Source: Suillus spraguei (Eukaryota > Basidiomycota > Agaricomycetes > Boletales > Suillaceae). From it: a DNA stretch of 64,000 nt. Positions 1 through 10,244 of the stretch are shown one piece after another. Each line of letters starts with the position of its first letter. Within the stretch, counting starts at the first letter, position 1. The notes under the pieces are model-generated. The model worked only from the letters and a program-made list of their open reading frames with translations, was not told the DNA's origin and ran no database searches. The translations under genes and the position numbers were made by a program. The stretch is taken from the NCBI GenBank assembly GCA_016800925.1, contig JABCPU010000340.1, positions 1 through 64,000 on the forward strand, read 5' to 3'.

Positions 1-592
1 CACTCCTTTCATTACTTATTCAGGTCAGATAGATTCAGAACTTGCCTGACCCCTGGACCCAAGGCATGTTTACCACCTGTCACTCAGCAACACTCAGCAT
101 ATCTGTGGTGTCAATTGCAGGTTAGTCACTATTTAGCCTTTTGATTCTTTCATGACTAATAACATCAACACTTGTGCACTGCATCTTCCACAATGCTCAT
201 CAGTGCTCTGTCTTGGACCTTTTTGAGTCTGCCTTACGAGACACTGCAGAGAGTACCAGGAAATTTTCAGACAGGTCACACGTGGTAAATATGTTGATTC
301 TTTATGCATCGTTGTCGGCTAATACATTCTTGGTATCATGCTCGTGTCAGAGTACGTAGGTGTCATTTGATTGCCATCAGTGCATGGGTAAGTTTTGTCA
401 ATATAGCTCATTATCATTATCACTCATCACTCATCATGCCAATAGACATCAGCAGCAGCATGGCAACAAATAGCCGAGATAGCTGTCTCCTTATAACTTA
501 GAGCATGCAAGTTCGTTCCAGTTACTTCTGTACTGCAGACAATCTTTACTGATAGTTTTGATAGCTCATCAGTCTTCCATTTGGAGATGCCA

Positions 593-2355
593 TGAGACAA
601 TGTAACTTCTGATGGTTCAGAAGGCGAGAACTTTGAAGCTGGCATTGACGCTGTTGACAACACTGAAGCTTCCGATGATGAAGACTTGAGCAGTGATGAG
701 CTTTCAACATTGAGGACAATCCTGTCTGTCCCTCAACCGGACACGCCCATGCATGAGGTTTGCAAGGCAAGTGCATTCATTTTACTATGGTGCTTCTTCT
801 TGTCCTAATGTATTTTCAATGTATGTAGGCTCTTGAGACTGCACAGCAAGCATACAACTTTCTGCAGGTTGAGTTCAAAGCTCTCAGGAAGGACTACCTT
901 ACACTCTCTGCTACTGTCCCTGCCCGCAGCTGAAACCACGCACTCAAGAAGACATCCATACTCGACATGAAAATCACTGGCAAAGGGAAGAAGTACACAT
1001 TGTTCTACCATTTCTGGGTCATTCCCGGCATCTTCCTGACAACACCTCAGCCTGAAATTGACTCACGTAGTCCTACACGTTGGGCATCTCCTGAGGCTAA
1101 GGTCAATGGTGCCATGGCAGAATTGTACCAGTGTGTGTCCAAGGACTTACACGCTTCCATGGAAAAATATACGGCATTTGATTCTCTGGTACATGCCTTT
1201 GACTTGTTTCTTAGACTGTTCTACAACTAACCTACATGATACTTCTCAGTTTCGCGCTGCAGTTAGCGCTGAGCAGTCAAATATCATGCACACTATCAAA
1301 AGCTGCGCAGGTATCATTTTCTCATCACTCAAACTCGACGCTACCCTCTTTTCATCTCAAACGGATGCCAGAAAGCAAGACAACCATGACCTCCTTTGTC
1401 TGCTGAAGAAAAATGGCGAGGGAGAATACATTTGGCTGGCACCCATTCTGTTTACAAGACCAGACACCATGGTGGCTGATGAGTTCCTCAAGAATCCTGT
1501 GCTAGTCCAAATAAGTACAGGCTCAATTGTAATATGAAAGACTGGTGTGCTGATAATATTCATTCAGATCATTCGTGTTGAGATGTATGGGAAGAAGATA
1601 CTTTCTGGAAAGACCAAGGGTCAGAAGGCTAGGGGACAGCATTGCAATGCGCAATGTGTCACTGAAGGTTTGATTGCAGGCACTGCTATTACGGTGAGTG
1701 AGCACATCTTAAACTGACATTCTTAACTCATAATCTGATTTCAAAGGCACATTTTTTGTTGATGCATGACCCTGAGTTCACAGCGACTGGTGCAGAAACG
1801 AAGATCAACTATCAAGCAGACTATGACTTCTACTTGGAGCGCTTGTTCAAGCGCACTGCATGGGCCTGCAGTGTCATAGACTACTTCAATAAGGAGGTTT
1901 TTGATTTCACAAGCTCAAGTCTGGATCCAACTCCTGACAATTCTTCTTCCATTGCCTCTTGGACTCAAACTTGGGAAGATGATCTCCTGGATGAACTTGA
2001 TGCTCCTGCTCAAGTTACTGCTGCACTCACATCCCTCCCTGCTACCTCAGCAGTGGTCAATGTCATCTCCAACTACCACGCTTCCATATCTGTCAACCAA
2101 GGTCAATTTGCATCTGCAACTGCGCAGCTGCAGCTGGGTGTCAATTAGTTGACCCTAGACAACACCAATGAGCCGACTGCATTGGCAACTCACAGTGTAT
2201 CTTCTTGCCGACCTCAAGCTTACACTGCTGCAAGTGAGTTAACTGAGCCAACTGATACACGTGAGCCCGAAACTGAGGCCACCAAGCGTGTTACTCATCA
2301 TGGTGGCAGCAAGGCAGTTACTAAACCTAAAGGAAGAGGGAGGGGCAAACACTGA
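593..2355 (+). pseudogene. Decayed multi-exon basidiomycete hypothetical gene
   Basis: I do not recognise a named family. The product resembles the acidic, lineage-expanded hypothetical proteins common in mushroom genomes. Exons inferred from splice signals and frame are about 593-766, 829-1188, 1250-1510, 1568-1693 and 1747-2355. Intron 767-828 is GC-AG (AG then GCAAGT); 1189-1249 and 1694-1746 are GT-AG. The first exon is acidic (Asp/Glu/Ser rich) and the end is basic (GRGRGKH). Three lesions each fit one transition: TGA at 931-933 (probably from CGA), an AT in place of the GT donor at 1511, and TAG at 2146-2148 (probably from CAG). The frame stays open after each. The 5' end is uncertain, so it may also start in an earlier exon within 1-592, where I see no clear coding signal. 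Confidence 0.55.
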
Positions 2356-2530
2356 TGTGATGTTGTTGCTAATATTAATACTTCGTATCATTGACATGCA
2401 CAGCCCTTAGATCTGTTGCCTTTTGTCATTGGTTTACTTGTGTCCTTAGACCGAGCACTTTGGTCTTACAGTATCCTTATAAGGTACTCAAATAAACAAT
2501 ATATTGAAGTAAGTTTGAATGCATTCAGAG

Positions 2531-2700
2531 ACCTAATAACCAAGTGGTAATTATGCCGGTGAGTACTATGGATTATAATACCAAATAATACTAATGACGA
2601 GTGTTTGAATCCCCCCAGGGTACAATTGAAATAAAAGACTTCACTGAAAATAGTAATAGATAATAATAATAGATAATTGTAATAAATAATAGTAGCAACG
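2531..2700 (+). repeat. Possible tRNA-derived SINE-like repeat
   Basis: An A-box-like segment (about 2537-2547, with CCAAGTGG) and a B-box-like segment (2603-2612, GTTTGAATCC) are spaced 66 bp apart. They are followed about 50 bp later by an AT-rich tail of TAATAGATAATAA-type short repeats (about 2650-2695). That order is typical of tRNA-derived SINEs. No clean cloverleaf is visible, so it is not called a tRNA. No second copy was noticed in the window. Confidence 0.35.
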
Positions 2701-4440
2701 ACCGTTGCAGTGATAGCACGGTCCTTGTCAAATTATTTTTATCTTTTATTATCGTCCCAAACCTTTTAAGACCTTGCAACGCTTACATGATCTTCCCTAC
2801 GACGGACTCTATTATAAGAACTCATAATGTGAGAACCACAGCTTTTTAAGGCGCCATCTAAGATTATCTCCATCATTTCAAAGCCTTAAAATACATCGTG
2901 TGAAAACCGGTCCTTAAAATGTATTACAGTCTTTTCGTTCATTGCATTTAGTGTATCAACATATGCAAGCAACCCTGACTGTAATATCCCATAGAGTATG
3001 CGCGTCTCAAAGTTGGCAGTATTATATAAGAGTTTCTGACATCTAATGGTGTGGTTGGCACTCTTCCCGATCTCTCTCATATTCCTCCGTTTCTCATGAC
3101 CTCGACTTCCGCGTGCATCCAAATGTTCACTGTTTGTCGTTGCTGGCGCTATTGGTGTTACTGTAACTGTCGCGTAAGGCAACTATACCTTACGCGATAT
3201 TTCGTTAAATCACTGCTTTAGATGGTTTTGTCTATACCTCATCATCCTTCTCGTATTGTTCGACGTGTCGCACAATAAGGTAACTATGCTGCGATGGATA
3301 TACTGGGCGTATGACCAGCTTCCCTGGCTGCATAGACTGCAGCTTACCAAAGGGTGGGGTGAGGGTCTGATCCGGCGTATGAGAAACCTGCGTAGGCAGG
3401 AGATTTGTTTGCTTGTTAAAACCGACGGAGTACGTGCACTAAAGCAAAGGATCGAGTCTACTAAAGTAGTTCCTGAAGATCAACAACCTGTTCAACATGA
3501 TTCTTTATGTCCAGCATAACGAAGAAACATCATGTCTGAAGATAGTGCACTTTCATCACAAAGACATACCTTCAAAGATGGAAGCCAACGCGAAAAGCAA
3601 GCATATCTCATATCTCGTCACATTTGTGTCCATGATCCTGACAGTGTGACTTTTTAGTTCCGGACGAAGCATTTCCTGAAATCACTGTTGATCTGGTGCA
3701 CGAACAATGTTCTTGCCTAGTACTTGACATCTGACCTTCGGCAGATGTTCATTGAGGGTCAATGTGATCCAAAAAACCTGACCGCCCTAGCGCATCATTT
3801 GAAGATTCCGCGGTTTCTCATGTTCATGAATAGCCCGGGTTCCAATTTTAGGTATCCTGTGGCAGAGTTTGGAACACGCATCATTTGGATTTGAGCATCG
3901 TGCGAGCATCGCATCGACCTTAGACTCTTTTGATAGGGTGTCGTCCACTGATATCGAGCACTTTCTTGGATACTTGGGTTTGTCTACCACTGTAGGGGCA
4001 GAAATTCTCTGATCTGGACATCAGCACCATGAATATATTTGTGTACAATGTAAAGCACCAGTAACTGTAGAATCAGTCATCATAGTACAACAAAAAGCAC
4101 TCTTGGCACCACTTCCAAGACATTCTTATGGTCTTTCGAAGCCGGTTTCGATGTTAGGTTGAAAGACCATCCCCGGGAAGGTCTCTCCAGGTACCACAAC
4201 AGGCTCCTGCCTTTGAGAGGGTAGAGTGGGTGAGAGAAAAATGACGAGCATCAACTTCTCAACTTTGTCGCTGCGCTGGCAGGGTCACTGCAGGTTCAAA
4301 TGACGAATGAGAGATCAGGATTCGGGATGAGGCCGAGAGTTTAAGCGAACTTTCTGTGGTTACGAAGAAGAGAATCGTCGATTATGGCTGCTGGCACTGC
4401 AGGTTCTGCCGAAATTCTGCCATCCCACAGCAATGATTTC
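2701..4440. other. Unassigned region with degenerate coding-like stretches
   Basis: The clearest open stretch is 3256-3519 (+), 87 codons, rich in Trp, Leu and Arg at first and Lys/Glu/Gln later. It has no motif I know and no partner exon I can join. Further plus-strand stretches between 3720 and 4010 look protein-like but are broken by stops. A 10-bp inverted repeat (ATGGTCTTTC and its complement) lies near 4130-4170. I assign no function. Confidence 0.2.
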
Positions 4441-4442
4441 GC

Positions 4443-4487
4443 CCAATCAATCAAAATCATACACATAAGTACGTGCAGGATATAAAA
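4443..4487 (+). promoter_or_regulatory. CCAAT and TATA-like promoter elements
   Basis: A CCAAT pentamer at 4443-4447 and TATAAAA at 4481-4487 precede an ATG at 4576 by about 95 bp. This spacing is plausible for a fungal core promoter. It is supported only by motif and position. Confidence 0.35.
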
Positions 4488-4575
4488 GCTGATCGTCGTC
4501 CTAGAGTGTTCCCCCATCCTCAGAGATATCATTCGAAATCCCCCTCAGAAATTTGTATATTGCCTCGCACAGAAA

Positions 4576-4707
4576 ATGCGTTTATCAATCCCCGCTGTTG
4601 TTGTTGCTTTGACAGCATCGATGTGTGTCAATGCGTGTTTGGGGTTTAGCAAACTTGCAAAACAAGTAGTCAATGTTGCCAGGGCTTGTCTTGTGATCCT
4701 ATCGTAG
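4576..4707 (+). CDS. Possible small secreted peptide (43 aa)
   Basis: The ORF starts at the first ATG after the TATA box and stops at TAG 4705-4707. Residues 1-20 have signal-peptide form: a basic residue at position 2, a hydrophobic core rich in Val and Ala, and a small residue before a likely cleavage site around Asn19-Ala20. The mature part would be about 23 residues with two cysteines. Fungal small secreted proteins often begin this way, but this one is shorter than usual. A GTGAGT donor overlaps the stop at 4707 and a TAG acceptor ends at 4773; splicing there would still give a stop codon. It could therefore be the truncated 5' end of a longer secreted-protein gene. Confidence 0.3.
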   Translation: MRLSIPAVVVALTASMCVNACLGFSKLAKQVVNVARACLVILS

Positions 4708-4726
4708 TGAGTATGAGCAGATCGCT

Positions 4727-4963
4727 GTGCAACCAAGATTTAACCACACTGACGACTCACCTGCACACCTTAGAAAGTCTGCGATTGATATTGAACTATT
4801 TAGAAAATGGAGCCGGCAGCCTGAGCGGCACGTCGAGACAGTAATTATTTTTTCTGCTTTCGCTTTAGCATTATGGTTGATGGTGCAATATCTAGTTCGG
4901 AGCCCATCAGTACAGTTGTATTTGGAGTCTGGGACGAGTTTTCATACTGCTCGAGCGATGTAA
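4727..4963 (+). other. Unassigned ORF with one hydrophobic segment
   Basis: This 78-codon ORF has a charged N-terminal half and a hydrophobic stretch at about residues 42-60 that could be a single membrane helix. No family is recognised. It may be a fortuitous ORF or the second exon of the preceding gene. The remaining sequence to about 5630 shows no convincing gene. Confidence 0.15.
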
Positions 4964-5630
4964 ATATTTGAATGTAATGCTTGGGAGCCCGTAACTGACG
5001 TTGGTGAGGCCGAAATCGCCAAATTCACTGCTGCGACAGCAAGCGAACGACTGCCATTATCGTGTAGTGATAATGCCATCAATATTGACGCAGAAGAGCT
5101 GCCCAATGAGTCGCCTCATCAGGCGATAGTGTCATTATAATAATGTGTCAATTTAAAATTAACGATCATTGTAGAAGGTACATGATATATCCTGACCTTT
5201 GACTACAACTGCAAGGGCATGATGTTGTGGTGGACCACATAGTTCAGTCAAGACCGCAAGTAGAAGCGGTACAGCGGACGTGCCAAATTGCAGTACAATG
5301 TGTACCAGCCGGCGTATGTAGAAGTGGGCAGGCCGAGGCATAGGGTGGGTGCTGGCCGACAGCCCAGGTTGAAGTGGCAGAGTGATCAGCCGGCACGTAG
5401 ATTCGGGTCTGGCCGATGCCTCAGGCCATACTGTCATTCTGATGCATTAGCTTAGGACAAGTAGCAGACATTTGTTGATGCATGAGCCTTGCTAAAGGTG
5501 CGATGCATTAGTTCAATCCCAATAGGGAAGTTGATGCCAATCAACTGATGCATCACCTTACCGTGCATTTCCGCCTATTTACGCACTTACTAGTACTTAC
5601 TCCTGCCATATTGAGCAGGGTGTGCCGTCG

Positions 5631-5755
5631 TACCTTGCTTCTGACCGATGTCCCTTGCTTACTAATGCTACAATGGGTGCGCAGCTACTTTGTACCTTGC
5701 TTCTGACCAATCCTCCCTTGCTTACTCATACTGCCTGTGGGGTGCCCAGTTACTC
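5631..5755 (+). repeat. Imperfect tandem duplication, about 62-bp unit
   Basis: Two adjacent units start with GTACCTTGCTTCTGACC at about 5631 and 5692 and share the pattern CCCTTGCTTACT further in. They differ at many positions, so the duplication is old. Confidence 0.55.
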
Positions 5756-5890
5756 AGCTCGACAATTGGTAGGCCTCTCGCCTTTTCGATGTAGGTTCAG
5801 GTACATTCAGCATAGAATGGTCTAGATGCCAGTTTCAGATCGTGTGATTGGTCAACGAGAAGGCAAGGGACCGAGAATGATGTCATTTTC

Positions 5891-6373
5891 GAGTATTTCA
5901 TTCGCTAAAGTCCCAAGCCTTTCAGTCTGTGTAGTCTCTGACTTGAAATTTTGCATGACTCTGCTTTCTTTGAGGTCAACAAATATATTATGAGTATTTC
6001 ATTTGCTAAGTCCCAAGCCTTTCATCTGCGTAGTCTCTGCATCAGGAAATTCACACATTCCTTGACGTGCCCTTATGCAGACTTAATTTACACTTAACTG
6101 CCTTGGTGAAATTGAATCTACTTGTCCAAAATTTCAATGTGAGTGAATTCAGAAAAAAAATGTTGAGATATATTAATATACATGTTTTATTATATTTCGC
6201 ACTCACAAAATATAAGATATGCCAGGTGAATGATGTGAGAGAGAGCAAACAAGTTTTGAGATAAGTGAGTTAAGCTGATTAAGCACGTCAAGGAATGTGT
6301 GAATTTCCTGATGTGACTTGAAATTTTGCATGTATCCTGCCTTTCTTTGAGTCAATGAATATATTATGAACAC
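5891..6373 (+). repeat. Tandem duplication of about 100 bp; second copy holds a MITE
   Basis: Copy 1 runs 5891-5991. Copy 2 starts at 5992, is interrupted after 6039, resumes at 6314 and ends near 6373. Both contain TCCCAAGCCTTTCA, then TAGTCTCTG, then ACTTGAAATTTTGCATG and end in ATATATTATGA. Copy 1 therefore serves as the empty site for the insertion in copy 2. Confidence 0.75.
6040..6313. mobile_element. MITE with perfect 31-bp terminal inverted repeats
   Basis: The left end 6040-6070 (starting CATCAGGAAATTC) is the exact reverse complement of 6283-6313. Imperfect inverted similarity extends further inward. Comparison with the unoccupied duplicate at 5939-5941 shows that TG is present once there and on both sides here (6038-6039 and 6314-6315), giving an apparent 2-bp target duplication. 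The element is 274 bp and AT-rich, and its short ORFs on both strands look fortuitous. Superfamily is not assigned because the end sequence matches none I can name with confidence. Confidence 0.8.
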
Positions 6374-6584
6374 CGGTACATATATGTCAACTACAAGCTA
6401 CAAGATATAGTATAATACAAGCAGAAACAACACATCAAATTTTTGTTCAAGATTATCGTGCAGTGCAATGCGTTGGGATGTTGTTACGTGCACATAGTCA
6501 TGGAACTCATTGCGCAGGAGGCTCGTCTAGATTTGCATCACCTGCACCTTGTTTTCAACTTCCATGGCCAACAGCACCTTCCTG

Positions 6585-6821
6585 TCAGGTGGCAAGCTTG
6601 GACTCGCCATTATTCTCTTCTACCTCATCGCTATGTCCAGATGGGACTGGGGGAAGAAGGGTTTCTCCCAGTGGATTGGGTTTTGGTGAACATGGGTGGT
6701 CCAGTTCAACTGGTAGTTGGGAAGGTGTATTAGAGGTATCGAGGTAATGTGCATTAAAGCCACTGTCAAGGGCACTGATGTCAAAGTTGAGATCATTGAT
6801 ACCAGAGAGGAACGCCTGCAA
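6585..6821 (-). other. Possible coding fragment, disordered acidic sequence
   Basis: This minus-strand 78-codon ORF is rich in Pro, Ser, Asp and Leu and reads like a disordered eukaryotic protein segment. The plus-strand ORFs over the same bases look less natural. No domain, start or splice sites can be fixed. It could be chance. Confidence 0.15.
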
Positions 6822-7298
6822 ATCGAATGCTGAAAATCAATGTCACCTGTGACAATGGGGTCTGGTGTAATGAACATATTGGCGCTGGCCTTAAAACCCT
6901 ATCTTTTGGCGCACATCTCATGTCTATAGAAATCTCCACCAGTCCAAAGGCCGCCTTACTCCTTTAGCATTGCTGGCAGTATCTCACACTTACCGCACAC
7001 CGTACCGACTGCCACACTACATTCCATGTACTGATGTCCTCCCATGTCCTTGCTGCATCCGCATAGCTCCATTTGGTGCATTGTTTGTTTTATGTTTGTT
7101 ATCACTGATTCCACAGCAAGTCTTATTACATGTCGCCTCATGCTGCAGCCGCCTCGCGCTATGTTTACATATGGCAGTTACTATATTTGAGCACTACTGA
7201 TCTCGCCTAGAGCATTCCAGATACATACAATTTAGGATATAAGCACTGCATACCCCGCACGATACAGTACCTGATTTTACCCCATTGCATGTACTATA

Positions 7299-8896
7299 CA
7301 GTGGCTCAAAAAAGTGTCCGAATGTTTGTGGAAAGTTGTGTAATTGCTTCACTGTGAGTCAAAGTGTGGGAATGTGACAAGCTATAGTGATGTGTCAGGA
7401 AGCCCTGCTTCTTAGCTTTGTTAATGTTCCTATGGCGTGAAATCCACTCGCACCGTGCGAATATATGGTCATTTTAATGTGATGACTCATTCAGACACTT
7501 TTTTGACTTTCAGTTTGACCAACACAATCTCTATAATTCTGATACTTTGTGTGACCTCCTTTTGCTCTAATCACTTATGCCACTCTTCTAAACATATTAT
7601 CTATCCATTTCTGATATTCCTCCTTAGCTATCTTGCTCCACCCTGCTGCAACTCTGTCCTATAGCTGAAATAGCCTATGTGGTGAATTTTAATAGGCTGT
7701 AAGCAATTTCTTGAGTAATTGCCAGAGATATTTAATAGATTTGAGGTCTTGGGACTATTCTGACCATTATAGAACACTAATATTGTGAGTTTAAAACCAT
7801 TTCATAGCTAACTTGAAAGCTCACTGTATATTACAAAAAATATCTTATTCATTATATTCTGACTGGGCAGGTCATTGATGCTACTAAGTCTATCAAAATC
7901 ATTGATGCCATCATCTCCACTACTCTCTCAGCTCAGACAGTCAGTAATACACTCAAGGTGTCCAATCTTAAAGCTGTAATGCAGAATAAAACTCTCTTCT
8001 ATCTCCAACTCATATAAAGACAAGATATACTTTTGCTTTAAAGCATCAGACTGGACTGTTAAGTACTGGAAATTGGTTATCTTGTCAGATGAGACCAAAA
8101 TACATAGTAAGGGGTCATAAAGCCTGAAAATTTTGTGAAAAAAGGCAGGAGATCTACTGGAAGCAAAAGAAGTTAAACAAAGACTTATGTTTGGAGGATG
8201 AAACTTGATGGTATGAGGCCACATAGGACAAATATTTTCTGTGAAATGGAGAGGATGATAAATACAGAGTGTTTCATTTCAATTTTAGATAGATGTTTGC
8301 TAAGAAGCATATAGGAGTCATGGATTAATAGAGAAGACACTTCCTTTCAATGAGATAATGACTTTAAGCACACCTCTAAGTTGGCCACCAATTACTTGAA
8401 GGCCACAATGTTAGTATTATATACTGACCAGTGCAGTCCCAAGACCTCAAATCTATTAAATATCTCTGGCAATTACTCAAGAAATTGCTTACAGCCTATT
8501 AAAATTCACCACATAGGCTATTTCAGCTATAGGACAGAGTTGCAGCAGGGTGGAGCAAGATAGCTAAGGAGGAATATCAGAAATGGATAGATAATATGTT
8601 TAGAAGAGGTGGCATAAGTGATTAGAGCAAAAGGAGGTCACACAAAGTATCAGAATTATAGAGATTGTGTTGGTCAAACTGAAAGTCAAAAAAGTGTCTG
8701 AATGAGTCATCACATTAAAATAACCATATATTCGCACGGTGCAAGTGGATTTCCACGCCATAGGGAACATTAACAAATCTGAGAAGCAGGGCTTCCTGAC
8801 ACATCACTATAGCTTGGTCATATTCCCACACTCTGACTCACAGTGAAGCAATTACACAAATTTCCACAAACATTCAGACACTTTTTTGAGCCACTG
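7299..8896 (+). mobile_element. Tc1/mariner-like fold-back element
   Basis: Ends are CAGTGGCTCAAAAAAGTGTC and its complement, flanked by TA at 7297-7298 and 8897-8898. Paralogous empty sites near 10779 and 12360 contain a single TA at the same point, which confirms the target duplication. The terminal inverted repeats are unusually long, about 490 bp each (7299 to about 7790, and about 8400 to 8896), with modest divergence between the arms. Only the middle 600 bp is unique. The right arm overlaps the 3' end of the transposase gene, so the left arm holds an inverted copy of it. Confidence 0.85.
7866..8706 (+). pseudogene. Tc1-like transposase remnant
   Basis: Conceptual translation in shifting frames recovers the usual order of Tc1 transposases. 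A helix-turn-helix-like part has the pattern ISxQTVSNTLK near 7925. A WSDETK-type catalytic segment lies near 8085 and a GGxNLMVWG-type segment near 8195. Near 8345 a DND-KHTSKLA-type segment carries the second Asp, and the C-terminal part (YxWQLLKK, then WSKIAKEE) lies at about 8455-8580. Many stops and frameshifts break it, and the 5' coding part is missing. It cannot encode an active enzyme. Confidence 0.7.
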
Positions 8897-9634
8897 TAGG
8901 TCAGGATTATTGTCTAGCTCTGGATTTACCCAGCAGTGGACTTAGTCTTTAAAGTTTCCTTACCGCTCGTTAATCGATTATGCTCGTTCACTGTTACCGC
9001 TGGCATACTGCTGGACTCTTGATTGCTATTTTGGCTGAACTTCTCATGCACCGCTACTTTACCGCTGAAAGTACCGTGGACTTCTTTACTGTTTCTTTGC
9101 ACCACTCACAACTTTAACTGCTGATATCGTTGCTCATCACCGCTCGCTTGACGCTACTGTTACTGACTTTGTTTCAATGATGCTAGTACCACTACTTACT
9201 ACGCTAGTTCCGGCAGCATTACCGCTGACTGCAGCAACTTACCGCTGACTATGACACTACCTTAGCTCACTGGTTTGACTTGGATTTAACTATACTAACA
9301 GGCATCCCCCTTTAGGGTCGAACACTCTTGTTTCACAAGTGAAGCAGACTAGATGGAGCGCAAGACCACACATACTAACTTAGGAGGTAGTTTATCTACA
9401 GCCCAGGTTAGGTTGCATCTTTACACCAGACTGTCAGGTGTGAAACCAAAACTTGAAGATGCATGCCCACTGGTATCAACAAGAGTGGTTGATGCATCAC
9501 TGAGTGAGTCCTATTCAACTCAATATGAGATATTATGACTTGGAGACACACTAACTGCACTGCTTACTATATTTCCGATGTTGTCGTCACAAGACTGATG
9601 AAGATCACCACAACTACTACTAGTGACAGCCATT

Positions 9635-9905
9635 CAATAGAGGCCATCAAAGTTCTTCCTGCTCTTTCCCCACTCCTTATCTGAGTCAGAACCATCTGAG
9701 TCCCACTCAATGAGGGATTCATCTTCATCAGACTCTGCCTCCTGTGGTAATGTGGACTCAAATGCTAGTTGAAGGTAAGTAAGCATCATATTGCAATTCT
9801 TGTACCTTAAAACTTACCAATAGTGTCTTTGACAAATTGTAGGAAGGAGTTCTGCATGGTGTAGCGAACAAAGTCACGCTGACCATGAAAGTGCCGTTTT
9901 ACACA
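9635..9905 (-). pseudogene. Fragment of an unknown spliced gene
   Basis: On the minus strand an exon ending near 9826 (reading FLQFVKDTIG) is followed by a GTAAGT intron of about 55 bp with a CTAG acceptor. The next exon is acidic, with the pattern EAESDEDESLIEWDSDGSDS, and stops near 9635. Both sides lie in repeats. The family is not recognised; the fragment may have been left by rearrangement. From 9906 to 10244 the DNA loosely resembles the neighbouring repeat and holds no gene. Confidence 0.3.
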
Positions 9906-10244
9906 AGTGTCTCATTACTGTCTACAGCAGCTACTGAGAAACCCCTATAGCAAGCATTACCCCTTTTCACTTTGCCGGTACTGTTTTCGCTCCGTGGATC
10001 CTTACCCCTTACCGAATCTTGCTACTGATGTCCTCCTGTCCATTCCATTTCCATCTAAGATCCATTGGTGCATAGCATATTCATTTCCGCCATTACTAAA
10101 GCTATGGCAAGACTTACCTTACCTTCCGTGACACCGCTTGCTCGCTGCATGCCTCTTAGCTAAATATCTCTATCTCGCTACCGTTCTTGCTATGTATTCT
10201 GGCCATTCACGGTACATGTTAAAAAGGACTCTTCGCACATTCCG

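Larger units (their letters stand above)
6866..9426. repeat. Old, diverged copy of the palindrome-arm repeat (6866-7298 and 8899-9426)
   Basis: Sequence on both sides of the Tc1-like element matches the right palindrome arm (about 11930-12893) in the same order, with scattered substitutions. The match runs from the AACATATTGGCGCTGG motif to the TTTATCTACAGCCCA motif near its end. Near 9303 it carries CATCCCCCTTTAGGGTCGAAC, which resembles a polypurine tract on the other strand next to an LTR end. I infer that the repeat derives from the LTR region of a third retroelement family. Confidence 0.7.

Noticed and set aside
2521..2620. Call as a functional tRNA gene
   Set aside because: Box motifs are present but no acceptor or anticodon stem folds convincingly.
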